Assembly: GCA_030602615.1 (NCBI GenBank)
Contig: JAUVZM010000011.1
Coordinates: 1 to 55,793, forward strand
Length of the DNA: 55,793 bases
DNA from: a bacterium
Lineage (GTDB): Bacteria > Armatimonadota > Zipacnadia > Zipacnadales > Zipacnadaceae
Direction: 5' to 3'
Shown here: in pieces, positions 33,877 through 43,177 of the stretch
Numbering within the stretch: the first letter of the stretch is position 1
Layout: each line of letters opens with the position of its first letter
Position numbers and translations under genes: made by a program
The notes under the pieces: model-generated
Told to the model about the DNA's origin: nothing
Seen by the model: only the letters and a program-made list of their open reading frames with translations
Database searches by the model: none

Positions 33877-34038
33877 TTATGAGGATTCCTATCAGGTATG
33901 GTATGAGTGCGGCAAAGTTATTGTGCCTTGGCCTGCCCACCTGGGCAAGCGCTATACAGAATTTGGCGTCAGCCCGGGCCCTTAGGCTGACGCACAGATG
34001 ACAACACCAACCACTGCTTTCGACCATAACGTTGCTAT

Positions 34039-34067
34039 AGTATATCATCTGTGCAGCCACAGCGCAA
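34039..34067 (-). promoter_or_regulatory. Probable promoter of the hydrogenase protease gene
   Basis: Minus strand TTGCGC (34062-34067), 17-base spacer, TATACT (34039-34044). The predicted leader to 33876 is about 155 bases and contains the 9-bp hairpin at 33966-33993. Confidence 0.45.
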
Positions 34068-34165
34068 GGACTGTTATCAAGCGATATGGGCAGCTCAGGG
34101 ATGTCCTATGGCGCGCGGTCGGCAGTGAATATGGCCCCGACGGCGGGGGAACAGACGCCCTACGC

Positions 34166-34194
34166 TTGACTCCACACGAGGCATATGATAGAAT
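34166..34194 (+). promoter_or_regulatory. Probable distal promoter of the Ig-like/Cu-oxidase-N protein
   Basis: TTGACT (34166-34171), 17-base spacer, TAGAAT (34189-34194). It is followed 38 bases later by a second candidate at 34232. Confidence 0.5.
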
Positions 34195-34231
34195 ACAGAT
34201 GGATTTTGGCTCTATTGCGGTGTTTAACTGA

Positions 34232-34259
34232 TTGACGCCGTGGATAGTCTCTATATAAG
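34232..34259 (+). promoter_or_regulatory. Possible proximal promoter of the Ig-like/Cu-oxidase-N protein
   Basis: TTGACG (34232-34237), 16-base spacer, TATAAG (34254-34259), about 100 bases upstream of the ATG at 34362. Confidence 0.4.
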
Positions 34260-34361
34260 GATGCGGATGGGCAGTCGGCTATTTGTGCCAACTGTTGAAG
34301 CAGACGCGCCTGGTGCCTAATCGCAGTATGCGTCGCAGCTAGTGTGAGGGAGGAAGTTGCA

Positions 34362-36164
34362 ATGTCTAAGCTACGCTCCTTGTGCTGGTCGCTACTGGGC
34401 CACCTCGGTCTGATTAGCTTCCTGCTGCTATCGGTCTCGCCGCCGGGTATAGGCGCGCCGGTAGTGCGTATCACCAAGCCGCAAAGCGGGCAACTTGTTG
34501 TTGGTCAGACCTGGATTGAGGTTGCCTATCGCGCCGAGGGTAACAGTCCTATTCAGGCGGTTCAACTGTATGTAGACCATCAGCTAGCCCATCACTGGCG
34601 CCTGCCGGTGCCCAAGCTAGAGGGTACGCAGTCATTCTCGTGGGATTTCTCCTTTGCCAGCGGCACGACCCACACTGTTACTGCTAAGGCTATTGACACC
34701 CAGGGGGGGGAAGGGGCGGCCGAGATCATTGTCCAGGTGCGAAGCATCAGCAGTGAGCAGCCCGATCAGATCCCGCCGGTGGTTAATGTCTACTACCCGG
34801 CGCAGGGCGCTGAGGTCGAGGGTGAGATTGAACTGAAGGCCAACGCCACTGACAACGTCGGGGTCAATGCTGTTTTCTTCTATGTTGATGGCAAGCTTCA
34901 CACTATGATCATGAACGCCCCGCCCTATGTGACGAAGTGGGATACCACCAAAGCCCCCGACGGCCCCCACCTCATACAGGCCAGCGCCTGGGACAAGCAA
35001 GAGAATCGGGGCGATTCCGCGGAAGTTACTGTGCTTGTTAAGAATCGCTCGCGGACCACTGCTGCGGTGGCAACAGCGACGGCTGCTGCGGCAGCAGGGA
35101 CTGACCAGGCCCCCGTGGTGACCATCGGGCCGATAGCTGATGCGGCAACGCAGCCGCAGCCTGCAGCGGATGCAGGTGTTGTGGCGCAGACCTTTGGGGG
35201 CTTGCCAACCGTGGCCCGGCCGGCTGCGCCTGAGCCCACTGAGGCTGAACGAGCGCATGCGGCGGCTGTGCCGGAAAGTCCCGAACGAGTAATCAGCGGC
35301 GCCCGCTTTGGTCAGCCAGCCAGGGCGGTGACAATGGCAGCACCGGCTGTCCGGGGCAGCACGTCCACAGCGGCGCCCGCGGCTGGAGCAACTGCAGGGA
35401 AGGCGAGGCTCGTGCACCTGCTCTCGGCTACCACGGCCAAGGCTACGGGGAAAGCTGAGCAACCCAGCACGACTGCTGAACCGGCTTCCCAAGCGTATGC
35501 CATGGTACCAGGGCCCCGCAGTACCGCACCGGCAACATCCATTGTTAGCCCGCCATCAGCGGTGGCGGCAGCAACCCTGCCGAGTGAGCTGGCTGCGGCC
35601 CCCAGCAGATTGGCACTACCGGTGGTCTCTATCTCACAACAGACCCCGGCTAGCGCGGTGACATCGGTCAAGCCGCCGCGGCCGCAGGAAACCGTTGAAT
35701 ACCAGGTGGCCATGCTGCCTGGGCCGGAAGAAAGCAGCTTGCCTCATGCTGAGCGGGTTAGTAAGCCGGCTACCGGCGTCTCGCTGCCCAGGGAGATTGG
35801 CGAGCTGCGCGATATCAAAGTGGTATTTGACGGGGCGATGCTCGATCTGCGCGCCGCTCCTGAAGTAAAGGCCGACATTTCGATGGGGCCGCTTCGCGAG
35901 GTATTTGAACAGACCGACGGGGTGCTGTACTGGTTTGCCGAGCAGAAGAAGGTCCGTGCGGTTAACCAAGAACTTGATATTAACCTGCAGATTGGCAACT
36001 CCGTTGTTAAGGTCAACGACCAGGAGCAGGAATTGATATTGGCCCCATATATCAAGTGCGGTCGGACTATGGTTCCGCTCCAGTTTTTGGCCGATGCCCT
36101 GGATGTAGCCATTCGCTACAATCCAGCCACCGGACAACTGGTCATCAGCAGCACTGAGTTCTGA
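34362..36164 (+). CDS. Exported Ig-like protein with copper-amine-oxidase N-domain
   Basis: A 600-residue secreted or surface protein. Signal peptide about 1-31. Two bacterial Ig-like domains follow (about 33-126 and 137-228; the second has VYYPAQGAEVEG... DNVGVNAVFFYVDGK), then a linker of about 250 residues rich in Ala, Pro, Thr and Ser (about 230-485). The last 115 residues form a copper-amine-oxidase N-terminal-like domain (LILAPYIKCGRTMVPLQFLADAL...YNPATGQLVI), a fold common in envelope-associated proteins and usually not a copper site. The ATG at 34362 has GGGAGGA 9-10 bases upstream. It stands alone, between promoters and a hairpin. Its role may be cell-wall or matrix binding. Confidence 0.8.
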   Translation: MSKLRSLCWSLLGHLGLISFLLLSVSPPGIGAPVVRITKPQSGQLVVGQTWIEVAYRAEGNSPIQAVQLYVDHQLAHHWRLPVPKLEGTQSFSWDFSFASGTTHTVTAKAIDTQGGEGAAEIIVQVRSISSEQPDQIPPVVNVYYPAQGAEVEGEIELKANATDNVGVNAVFFYVDGKLHTMIMNAPPYVTKWDTTKAPDGPHLIQASAWDKQENRGDSAEVTVLVKNRSRTTAAVATATAAAAAGTDQAPVVTIGPIADAATQPQPAADAGVVAQTFGGLPTVARPAAPEPTEAERAHAAAVPESPERVISGARFGQPARAVTMAAPAVRGSTSTAAPAAGATAGKARLVHLLSATTAKATGKAEQPSTTAEPASQAYAMVPGPRSTAPATSIVSPPSAVAAATLPSELAAAPSRLALPVVSISQQTPASAVTSVKPPRPQETVEYQVAMLPGPEESSLPHAERVSKPATGVSLPREIGELRDIKVVFDGAMLDLRAAPEVKADISMGPLREVFEQTDGVLYWFAEQKKVRAVNQELDINLQIGNSVVKVNDQEQELILAPYIKCGRTMVPLQFLADALDVAIRYNPATGQLVISSTEF

Positions 36165-36199
36165 GTGTCTTTTGGGCGTGACCATCTCAACGCGCACTA

Positions 36200-36232
36200 A
36201 AGACAGCCCCGGTACTGTTCTGGGGCTGTCTT
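36200..36232 (+). terminator. Hairpin after the Ig-like protein gene, probable terminator
   Basis: A perfect 11-bp stem AAGACAGCCCC / GGGGCTGTCTT with an 11-base loop, 36 bases after the stop codon. Only two T residues follow the stem, so intrinsic termination may be weak; the A residues before it could help on the other strand. Confidence 0.55.
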
Positions 36233-36277
36233 CGGTTATGGCGTCGGGGTGCGTCCCGCAAAAGGACGTACAAATAG

Positions 36278-37603
36278 ATGCCCGATAGAGAATTGATGCT
36301 GTTTGGCACGCAACAGATTGGTGACGATGGCCACCTGGAGGTGGGCGGATGCGATACAGTGGAGCTGGCCAATGAGTTCGGCACCCCGCTGTATGTTGTG
36401 GACGAGGTGCATCTCCGTCAGCAGTGCCAGCAGTATCGGCAAAGCTTTGCCGAGCGGCTGCCGGCAGCGACCATCTGCTTTGCCAGCAAGGCGTTGACTA
36501 CTACTGCTATTTGCCGAATTATGGACCAGGAGAGCCTTTCTCTGGAGGTATCCAGTGCTGGTGAGTTGTACACGGCAATCCAGGCTGGATTTCCCCCTGA
36601 GCGTATACTTCTCCACGGCAATTTCAAGCTGGACCAGGAGCTACAGATGGCCCTGGACGTGGGCGTGGCGCGGGTGATTGTTGACAGCCTGTCAGAGTTG
36701 CACCGGCTCGCTGAGATGGGGCGCAGCGCCGGAACGCAGGCCGATATCTGCCTGCGGGTAGTCCCCGGCATCAAGCCGCAGACGCATAGCTATGTTCAAA
36801 CTGGGCAGATTGATACCAAATTTGGCTTGCATATAGGCACAGGAGCGGCTGCTGAGGGGGTGCGGACGGCCACAGAGCTGCCGGGAGTGGCTCTGCGGGG
36901 GCTGCACTGCCACATTGGTTCCCAGATGTTCGAGTTGGATAGCTTTGCCCGCGCCGCTGACATAATGATTGAGTTTATGGCGCAGATGCGCGATGAGTTT
37001 GGGGTAACGCTTGATGAACTAAACCTGGGAGGAGGCCTGGGCATAGCCTACACCTCGGAAGACGCTCCACCCGACATCGCCGAGCTGGCTGATGTCATTG
37101 CTGAGGCCGTCCAGCAGGCAACGGACAAGTATAACTATCCGGTCCCCGAGATTGTTTTGGAGCCGGGTCGCTCGATAGTAGGCACCGCCGGCCTTACTCT
37201 GTATACGGTCGGGCCGGTCAAGGAAATTCCCGGCGTGCGCACCTATGTGGCGGTAGACGGTGGCTTGTCGGACAATCCCCGACCGGCCCTGTACGGCGCC
37301 GAATATACTGCTGTGGTGGCCAACCGGGCCAACCAGGCGCGGACTATGCCGGTACGCCTGGTCGGCCGGCACTGCGAGAGCGATACGCTGATTGAGGAAG
37401 TAGCCCTGGCCCCGGTCCAGGAAGGCGATATTGTTGCCGTATTCTCGACCGGCGCGTATCACTACTCGATGGCCTCAAACTACAATCGCTTCCCGCGACC
37501 AGCGATGGTTTTGGTACGGGACGGTCAGGCAGACGTTATTGTGCGCCGCGAGAGCCTGGACGATCTGGTGCGCCAGGATGTTATGCCCGAGCGGCTGCGG
37601 TGA
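36278..37603 (+). CDS. lysA: Diaminopimelate decarboxylase
   Basis: A 441-residue PLP enzyme that converts meso-diaminopimelate to lysine. PLP lysine in ICFASKAL (about residue 70), HGNFK, CHIGSQ, GGGLGI, EPGRS and the C-terminal CESDTL and GAYHYSMASNYN motifs are all present. It is the first gene of a long plus-strand run. AAAGGA lies about 12 bases upstream of the ATG. Confidence 0.96.
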   Translation: MPDRELMLFGTQQIGDDGHLEVGGCDTVELANEFGTPLYVVDEVHLRQQCQQYRQSFAERLPAATICFASKALTTTAICRIMDQESLSLEVSSAGELYTAIQAGFPPERILLHGNFKLDQELQMALDVGVARVIVDSLSELHRLAEMGRSAGTQADICLRVVPGIKPQTHSYVQTGQIDTKFGLHIGTGAAAEGVRTATELPGVALRGLHCHIGSQMFELDSFARAADIMIEFMAQMRDEFGVTLDELNLGGGLGIAYTSEDAPPDIAELADVIAEAVQQATDKYNYPVPEIVLEPGRSIVGTAGLTLYTVGPVKEIPGVRTYVAVDGGLSDNPRPALYGAEYTAVVANRANQARTMPVRLVGRHCESDTLIEEVALAPVQEGDIVAVFSTGAYHYSMASNYNRFPRPAMVLVRDGQADVIVRRESLDDLVRQDVMPERLR

Positions 37604-37635
37604 GGTGACTGCTGCGGCCGCAGTAGCGTGCTCAT

Positions 37636-38925
37636 ATGGATCAGATGGCAGACAATCTGTCGGAACAGATGGAACGCGGGCTGGATGCTGACGGGCTCGC
37701 CCTGCTGCGAGAAGCAGGGAAGCTTGCCCGGGATATGGATGTTGAGCTGTATCTGGTGGGTGGGCCGGTACGAGATTTGTTGCTGCAGCGGCCGCAGCTT
37801 GACCTGGACCTGGTAGTGGTCGGCGACGGGCTGGGCTTCGCGCGGGCCTGGGCTGATAGGCTCGGAGCGAGCATCACCGTCCACCCGGTATTTCTGACGG
37901 CTACTGTAGCGCTGCCTGGGGGGCGTCATATGGACGTTGCTACGGCGCGGTGTGAAAGCTACCAGCATCCCGGGGCACTGCCTACTGTCCAGCCAGCATC
38001 TATCGAAGAAGACCTAAGCAGGCGCGATTTTACTATCAATGCGCTGGCCGTGGCGCTGAATGCGGGCAAGTGGGGAGATTTGTACGATCCCCGTGGAGGC
38101 CAGCACGATCTGCAGGCCGGTCTGATCAGGGTGCTGCACGAGGACAGCTTTCTCGATGATCCGACTCGCCTGATCCGCGCGGTCGGCTTTGAGGTGCGCC
38201 TGGGTTTCTCGCTAGAGGAGCATACGCACCAGCTACTGGGGGCGGCAATTGATGAATCAGCGCTGGACCTGATCAGCGCCCAGCGGCGCGCTGAGGTCCT
38301 GCTGCCGCTGGTTGGAGAAGAGTCGGGTGCCGATGTGCTGGCGCGAATGGCCGAGCTGGGCCTGCTGAGGACTATGCATCTGGGCGGGCCGGTTAGCCAC
38401 GAGTTACAGACAAGCCTGAAGCAGGTGCCGGCGGTGCTGGAGGCTCTGGATGCGCCGAGGACCGGCAGGAGCACGGCGCTAGCCCGCCTGGCCCTGGTGG
38501 CTCATGATGCCGGCACCGCCGCAGCTACGCTCATTGATTACTTGCAGTTGCCGGGGGAGGCGGGAGCCAGTCTTACACGGGCACTAGCAGCGCTGGCCAG
38601 CCCCCCGCCGCAGTTGACGGCTGCTGCGGTCACCCCGGCGGAATTGTATTTTGCACTAGAACATTATTACATTGTTACCGTCGTCGTCTTGAGCGTCAAC
38701 CAGCCATTCATGGCGGGCAAGCGCATCCAACAGTACTGGCGAGAGCTGCGTCATATTGAGTCAGATATTACCGGCGAAGATCTGCTGGCGGCGGGGGCCC
38801 AGCCCGGGCCTGCTTTTTCGCAAGCCTTGCGGGAGGCGCTGCGAGTAAGACTCAACGCCCCCAGTGCCTCGCCGGAAGAGCAGTTGCAAGCTGCGCTGGA
38901 ATACTTGGAGTCGGTGCAGCAGTAG
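37636..38925 (+). CDS. CCA tRNA nucleotidyltransferase / poly(A) polymerase family
   Basis: A 429-residue class II nucleotidyltransferase. The head has LVGGPVRDLLL (41-51) and the metal pair DLDLVV; then RRDFTINALA, the DPRGG segment, and DDPTRLIRAVGFEVRLGF in the neck. The tail is helical and lacks an HD domain motif. It most likely adds or repairs the 3' CCA of tRNA; a narrower CC- or A-adding role cannot be excluded. 32 bases after lysA. Confidence 0.9.
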   Translation: MDQMADNLSEQMERGLDADGLALLREAGKLARDMDVELYLVGGPVRDLLLQRPQLDLDLVVVGDGLGFARAWADRLGASITVHPVFLTATVALPGGRHMDVATARCESYQHPGALPTVQPASIEEDLSRRDFTINALAVALNAGKWGDLYDPRGGQHDLQAGLIRVLHEDSFLDDPTRLIRAVGFEVRLGFSLEEHTHQLLGAAIDESALDLISAQRRAEVLLPLVGEESGADVLARMAELGLLRTMHLGGPVSHELQTSLKQVPAVLEALDAPRTGRSTALARLALVAHDAGTAAATLIDYLQLPGEAGASLTRALAALASPPPQLTAAAVTPAELYFALEHYYIVTVVVLSVNQPFMAGKRIQQYWRELRHIESDITGEDLLAAGAQPGPAFSQALREALRVRLNAPSASPEEQLQAALEYLESVQQ

Positions 38926-38940
38926 GAACCGAGAATAACA

Positions 38941-39591
38941 ATGCTGATTAATCAGCTACTAAGTGGAAACTTTGACCCGGCCTTTATTCTGTCCTGGCTG
39001 GTGGCAGTGACGATTGCGTTGACGGTGCACGAGTTCGCCCACGCCAAGGTGGCGGACATGGCCGGGGACGCCACACCACGCGCGATGGGCCGGGTGACAC
39101 TCAACCCGCTGGCTCACTATGACCCGATCGGCACGACTATGATCCTGCTGTTGGCGATGGGGTGGGGGAAGCCGGTGCAGATAAACCCGACCAACTTCGG
39201 TCACCCACGGCGCGATGGGGCATTGGTCTCTCTTGCTGGTGCCGGGGCAAATATCATTACCGCCGCTGTGTTCGCCATTCCTCTGCGCTTCGGCTTTGCT
39301 GGCGAGTACGCATCTCCGCTGAGTCTAATAGTGCTGCTTAACCTGTTCTTGGCGTTTTTCAACCTGATTCCGATCTCTCCGCTGGACGGATCGCATATCC
39401 TCGAAGCGATGCTCCCGTACGAGAAGGCCCGCGACTACGCGATCTTCATGAGCCGGTACGGGATGGTCCTTCTGGTCAGTCTATTCGCTGCCGGTTTCGT
39501 GGGGCTGCCCGTGTTGTGGGGTGTGGTTGTAATTCCCAGTGTCTTGCTATATTCTTTACTAACTGGTGGCTTGTTGCCCCCATTTTTCTGA
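38941..39591 (+). CDS. Site-2 protease family (M50) membrane metalloprotease
   Basis: A 216-residue multipass protein of the small YdiL/YwhC-like M50B group. Zinc motif HEFAHA (about 29-34) in the first helices and the third ligand in NLIPISPLDGSHI (Asp about 148). Such proteases cleave within the membrane; the substrate is unknown. Placement just before trpS, scpA and scpB is a common synteny in bacteria. Confidence 0.92.
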   Translation: MLINQLLSGNFDPAFILSWLVAVTIALTVHEFAHAKVADMAGDATPRAMGRVTLNPLAHYDPIGTTMILLLAMGWGKPVQINPTNFGHPRRDGALVSLAGAGANIITAAVFAIPLRFGFAGEYASPLSLIVLLNLFLAFFNLIPISPLDGSHILEAMLPYEKARDYAIFMSRYGMVLLVSLFAAGFVGLPVLWGVVVIPSVLLYSLLTGGLLPPFF

Positions 39592-39633
39592 GGGATACTT
39601 CGGGACAAGTTGACCAGTGCAGGAGGCAGCGTC

Positions 39634-40617
39634 GTGGCTAAGAAAGGACGTATCCTCAGTGGACATCGCCCTACTGGACAGTTGCATCTGGGGCATTTGG
39701 AGGGGACTCTGCGCACCTGGGCTGGTCTGCAGGACGATTATGAGTGTTTCTTTGAGATCGCCGACTGGCATGCGCTGACCACTGACTTTGAAGAGACTGA
39801 GGCGCTGCGCGAAAACATCGAGCAGGTGGCCATTGATTGGCTGGCCGCCGGCCTGGATCCGGAGCGCAGCGTGCTATTTGTCCAGTCTGATGTCAAAGAG
39901 CACGCCGAGCTGCACCTGTTACTCTCGATGGTGACGCCGGTCTCGTGGCTGGAGCGCTGCCCGACTTACAAGGAGCAAAGAGATCAAATCGGCGAAGAGA
40001 AGACCGCTGGCTACGGCTTTTTGGGTTATCCGGTCCTGCAGGCGGCCGATATCATAATCTACAAGGCCGATACTGTGCCCATCGGCAAGGACCAACTGCC
40101 CCACCTGGAACTTACTCGCGAGATCGTGCGGCGCTTTAATAACTTCTACGGCAACGTCTTTCCCGAGCCGCAGGCGATGTTCAGCGAGTTTGCCCTGGTG
40201 CCGGGCACTGATGGGCGAAAGATGAGCAAGTCGTACGGCAACACCATAGACCTGGCTGACGAGCCTGACGAGATCGAGCAGAAGATCCGCAAGATGTTCA
40301 CCGACCCCACCAAGATCTACCAGGGCGATGCCGGCCATCCCGACAAGTGTCCTGTCTTTGTCTACCACGGCATCTACAACAAAGCGCGGACTGAGCCGAT
40401 AAAGGCAGCCTGTGAGTCCGGCGATTTGGGTTGTGTGGATTGCAAGGCGGAGGTCACCGAAAAGCTGCTGGCGGCGCTGGCTCCGGTGATGGCGCGACGC
40501 CGCGAGCTGGAAGCTGACCGCGATTTGGTACGGGATGTGCTGGATAGTGGGGCCGAGCAGGCCCGGCAGGTGGCGGCGGCGACGATGGAAGATGTCCGTG
40601 CGGCGATGAAGCTATGA
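39634..40617 (+). CDS. trpS: Tryptophan-tRNA ligase
   Basis: A 327-residue class I aminoacyl-tRNA synthetase. HIGH-type motif RPTGQLHLGH, and KMSKS in GRKMSKSYGN (about 196). CDCKAEV-like CVDCKAEV near the C-terminus and the FTDPTKI segment are typical. The start is the GTG at 39634 with AGGAGG 7 bases upstream; a TTG at 39610 is less likely. Confidence 0.96.
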   Translation: MAKKGRILSGHRPTGQLHLGHLEGTLRTWAGLQDDYECFFEIADWHALTTDFEETEALRENIEQVAIDWLAAGLDPERSVLFVQSDVKEHAELHLLLSMVTPVSWLERCPTYKEQRDQIGEEKTAGYGFLGYPVLQAADIIIYKADTVPIGKDQLPHLELTREIVRRFNNFYGNVFPEPQAMFSEFALVPGTDGRKMSKSYGNTIDLADEPDEIEQKIRKMFTDPTKIYQGDAGHPDKCPVFVYHGIYNKARTEPIKAACESGDLGCVDCKAEVTEKLLAALAPVMARRRELEADRDLVRDVLDSGAEQARQVAAATMEDVRAAMKL

Positions 40618-40653
40618 CCGGGCCGAGACGCCGAATCGGTGGGGTGATATGCA

Positions 40654-41733
40654 ATGGCGGTCCGCAAAGCCATTATCCTATGCGCTGGTGAGGGCACGCG
40701 CCTGCGCCCCCTAAGCTTCTCGGTACCCAAACACCTGATGAGCGTGGCCGGTCAGCCGCTCTTAGGGTGGATACTGGAGGCACTCAGTGAAGCCGGCATC
40801 GAGCAGGTTGGTGTGATCACACCGCCTCAGGAAGAGGCTATCCGCGAGTTCGTGGCAGATGGCGCTGCCTGGGGAATGAGCGCCACTTATCTGGTTCAGC
40901 CCGAACCGCTGGGGCTGGCCCACGCCGTCAAGTGCGCTCGCGACTTCTTGGATGATGATGCCTTTCTGATGTACCTGGGCGATAATGCTCTGGAGCAGTC
41001 CCTGGGTGAGTTTATTGATGAGTTTGAGCGAAGCGAAGCTGATGCTACGGTACTGGTCAAGCAGGTGGACGACCCCCGCCAGTACGGCGTGGTGGAGATG
41101 CGCGACGGCCAGGTAGCCGGGCTGGTGGAGAAGCCGCCCGATCCTCCCAGCAACCTGGCCATTGTTGGTGTTTACGTTTTTCAGCCGGCGATCCTGGAGG
41201 CCATTGATCGCATCGCCCCCTCGGCTCGCGGCGAGTACGAGATCACCGACGCTATCCAGCAATTGCTGGACGACGGCGGCAAGGTGATGGCCCACGAACT
41301 GACCGGATTCTGGGAAGATGCCGCCGCGCCCCCGGATCTGCTGCGCATCAACCGTTTTTACCTGGATAGGCTTGATCTGGCCGTCCACGGTCTAATAAAT
41401 GAGGCCAGCAGCACCGAGGGCGCGATAGGCATAGGCGTGGGTACCCAGGTGACTAACTGCGCGTTGTCAGGGCCCTGCCGGGTGGGGAATGATTCAGTCC
41501 TGGCCAACAGTGACATCGGGCCCAGCGTGTCAATCGGTAATAACTGCCGGGTTGTCGGTGCAAAGCTGCGAAATTGCATCGTAGAAGACGGCACTTGTAT
41601 CGAGAATTTTCCAGGCGGTATAGTGGACTCGGTGATCGGCCGGCAGGTGTCTTTGCAGGGCGACGGCTGCTGCTCACAGCCAACGCGGGTAATCGTCGGC
41701 GATATGTGCCGCATAGAGACTACTGGTAGATAG
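40654..41733 (+). CDS. Glucose-1-phosphate thymidylyltransferase-like nucleotidyltransferase
   Basis: A 359-residue sugar-1-phosphate nucleotidyltransferase of the long RmlA type. Signature CAGEGTRLRPL and PKHLMSVAG at the N-terminus, YLGDNAL for the metal Asp, VEKPPDPPSN, GEYEITDAIQ, and WEDAAAPPDLL. The last 100 residues form a left-handed beta-helix (hexapeptide-like IGIGVGTQVTN, VSIGNNCRVVG). It would form an activated sugar (dTDP- or UDP-linked) for LPS or glycans. It sits between trpS and scpA, where it is not normally found; no rmlBCD genes are nearby. Confidence 0.85.
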   Translation: MAVRKAIILCAGEGTRLRPLSFSVPKHLMSVAGQPLLGWILEALSEAGIEQVGVITPPQEEAIREFVADGAAWGMSATYLVQPEPLGLAHAVKCARDFLDDDAFLMYLGDNALEQSLGEFIDEFERSEADATVLVKQVDDPRQYGVVEMRDGQVAGLVEKPPDPPSNLAIVGVYVFQPAILEAIDRIAPSARGEYEITDAIQQLLDDGGKVMAHELTGFWEDAAAPPDLLRINRFYLDRLDLAVHGLINEASSTEGAIGIGVGTQVTNCALSGPCRVGNDSVLANSDIGPSVSIGNNCRVVGAKLRNCIVEDGTCIENFPGGIVDSVIGRQVSLQGDGCCSQPTRVIVGDMCRIETTGR

Positions 41734-41753
41734 CAACTTTCTTTGGCTCAACC

Positions 41754-42530
41754 ATGGATGCAACGCTGACTGAAGAATTGGATCGGGATCTTTTCACTGG
41801 TTATCCGGTGAGGATCGAGATTTTTGAGGGCCCGATAGATCTGCTGGTGTATCTGGTCAAGCGCGAGCAGTTGGACATATCCGAGGTCTGTCTGGCTGAG
41901 ATCACCGGCCAATACCTGGCCTACCTGGAGGCTATGCAGGCGGTAAATATTGCAGTGGCCGGAGAATTTATCGTTACCGCGGCAACGCTGCTGCAGATCA
42001 AGTCGCGCCGTCTTTTGCCGGTAACAGTCGAGGAAGTTGAACCAGATGAAGACGAGGAGTTGGAGCTGCTGGGGCGGATGCGGCGGCGGGTGGCCCAGTA
42101 TCGGGCTTTCAAGGAAGCTGCTCAGGTGCTGGACGAATCGCGCCAACAGCGCCAGCACCTCTATGTGCGCTCTCTGAGTGATGACGAGGACCTACCCAGC
42201 GGCTTTGTCCGCCTGGAAGATATCTCGATATTTGACCTGGTTGGCGCGGTGCAGGATCTGCTCGAAAAAGCCCGCACTGAGCAACCCGTGCATAGCATGG
42301 AGCGGCCGCCAGTTACCCTCCCTGAGCGTATCGGGGAGCTGTTGTTTCAGCTCCGGGCGGCCGAAGCAGGGCCCCTGCCTTTTGCGCAACTGGTGGGCAC
42401 TCCGGTCACCCGGCAGATCATTATTGTCACCTTCCTGGCTATCCTGGAGCTGATCCGCCGGGGTCGGATCCAGGTTCATCAGGAGCGGGCGGGGGCCGAG
42501 ATTCTCATTCGCTTGGTTGCGTCAAATTAG
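41754..42530 (+). CDS. scpA: Segregation and condensation protein A
   Basis: A 258-residue kleisin that bridges the SMC dimer in chromosome condensation. N-terminal FEGPIDLLVYLVKREQLDISEV and the following AGEFIVTAATLLQIKSRRLLP are the ScpA signature; the C-terminal winged helix (VTRQIIIVTFLAILELIRRGRIQVHQ) binds the SMC head. It is 20 bases after the nucleotidyltransferase and 18 bases before scpB. Confidence 0.96.
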   Translation: MDATLTEELDRDLFTGYPVRIEIFEGPIDLLVYLVKREQLDISEVCLAEITGQYLAYLEAMQAVNIAVAGEFIVTAATLLQIKSRRLLPVTVEEVEPDEDEELELLGRMRRRVAQYRAFKEAAQVLDESRQQRQHLYVRSLSDDEDLPSGFVRLEDISIFDLVGAVQDLLEKARTEQPVHSMERPPVTLPERIGELLFQLRAAEAGPLPFAQLVGTPVTRQIIIVTFLAILELIRRGRIQVHQERAGAEILIRLVASN

Positions 42531-42548
42531 CTACTATCCCCGGGAGAG

Positions 42549-43169
42549 ATGCGCAGATTGACATCAGTGGATTTGTGCTGCGTAATTGAATGTTTGCTGT
42601 TTGCCAGCAACAAGCCGGTCAGCGAAGCGAAGCTGGCAGAGGTCTTGGGTGTGGCTGAGCAGCGGATCGCTGTGCTGATCGACCAGTTGCAACAAAGACT
42701 CGAAGATCGAGGCCTGTGCGTGGTTGAGCTGGCTGGCGGCTATAATCTGGCCACGCGTCCGGAGTATGCTGACTTTGTCGAGCAGTTGCTGGAGCCTGAG
42801 CCGGAACGGTTGTCAGTGGCCGCACTGGAGACAGTGGCCATCATCGCCTACCGGCAACCGATTACGCGGCCGGAGATTGATGAGTTGCGCGGCGTGAATT
42901 CCTCGGGAGTGGTCAATACCTTGCTGGAAAAGAGCCTGGTAGAAGTGGCTGGCCGCAAGCAGGCACCGGGGCGCCCGTTTCTGCTAAGGACCACGTTGCA
43001 CTTTCTGAGCAGCTTCGGACTGCGTGACCTTGATGAACTACCTCGGTTAGGCCCGCTTGAGGCCGAGAAGCTCGCTGAGGGGCTGGCCGAGTCGGTGCGG
43101 CAACAATCATTGGATGCCCAGGAGGAAGACCAGTTATCGCCTCCCGACGAAGCGGAGTCAGTCAGGTAA
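42549..43169 (+). CDS. scpB: Segregation and condensation protein B
   Basis: A 206-residue tandem winged-helix protein that binds ScpA. Signature ALETVAIIAYRQPITRPEIDELRGVNSSGVV and the following GRPFLLRTT-FLSSFGL... segment. It has a short acidic tail. The next membrane-protein gene begins just after its stop. Confidence 0.96.
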   Translation: MRRLTSVDLCCVIECLLFASNKPVSEAKLAEVLGVAEQRIAVLIDQLQQRLEDRGLCVVELAGGYNLATRPEYADFVEQLLEPEPERLSVAALETVAIIAYRQPITRPEIDELRGVNSSGVVNTLLEKSLVEVAGRKQAPGRPFLLRTTLHFLSSFGLRDLDELPRLGPLEAEKLAEGLAESVRQQSLDAQEEDQLSPPDEAESVR

Positions 43170-43177
43170 GTGCCGGG

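Larger units (their letters stand above)
33877..34361. other. 485-base intergenic region with divergent promoters and a hairpin
   Basis: No convincing gene is seen. It holds a minus promoter for the protease gene, two candidate plus promoters for the exported protein gene and a hairpin with a perfect 9-bp stem (33966-33974 with 33985-33993, 10-base loop) in the protease leader. A short 77-codon frame at 33998-34231 has no ribosome site or recognisable content. Confidence 0.6.

Noticed and set aside
33998-34231. 77-codon plus-strand frame in the large intergenic region
   Set aside because: No ribosome site, no recognisable content, and it spans promoter elements.
34632-35492. A 286-codon minus-strand frame rich in Arg, Ser and Gly
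   Set aside because: Antisense to the repetitive Ala/Pro/Thr linker of the exported Ig-like protein.
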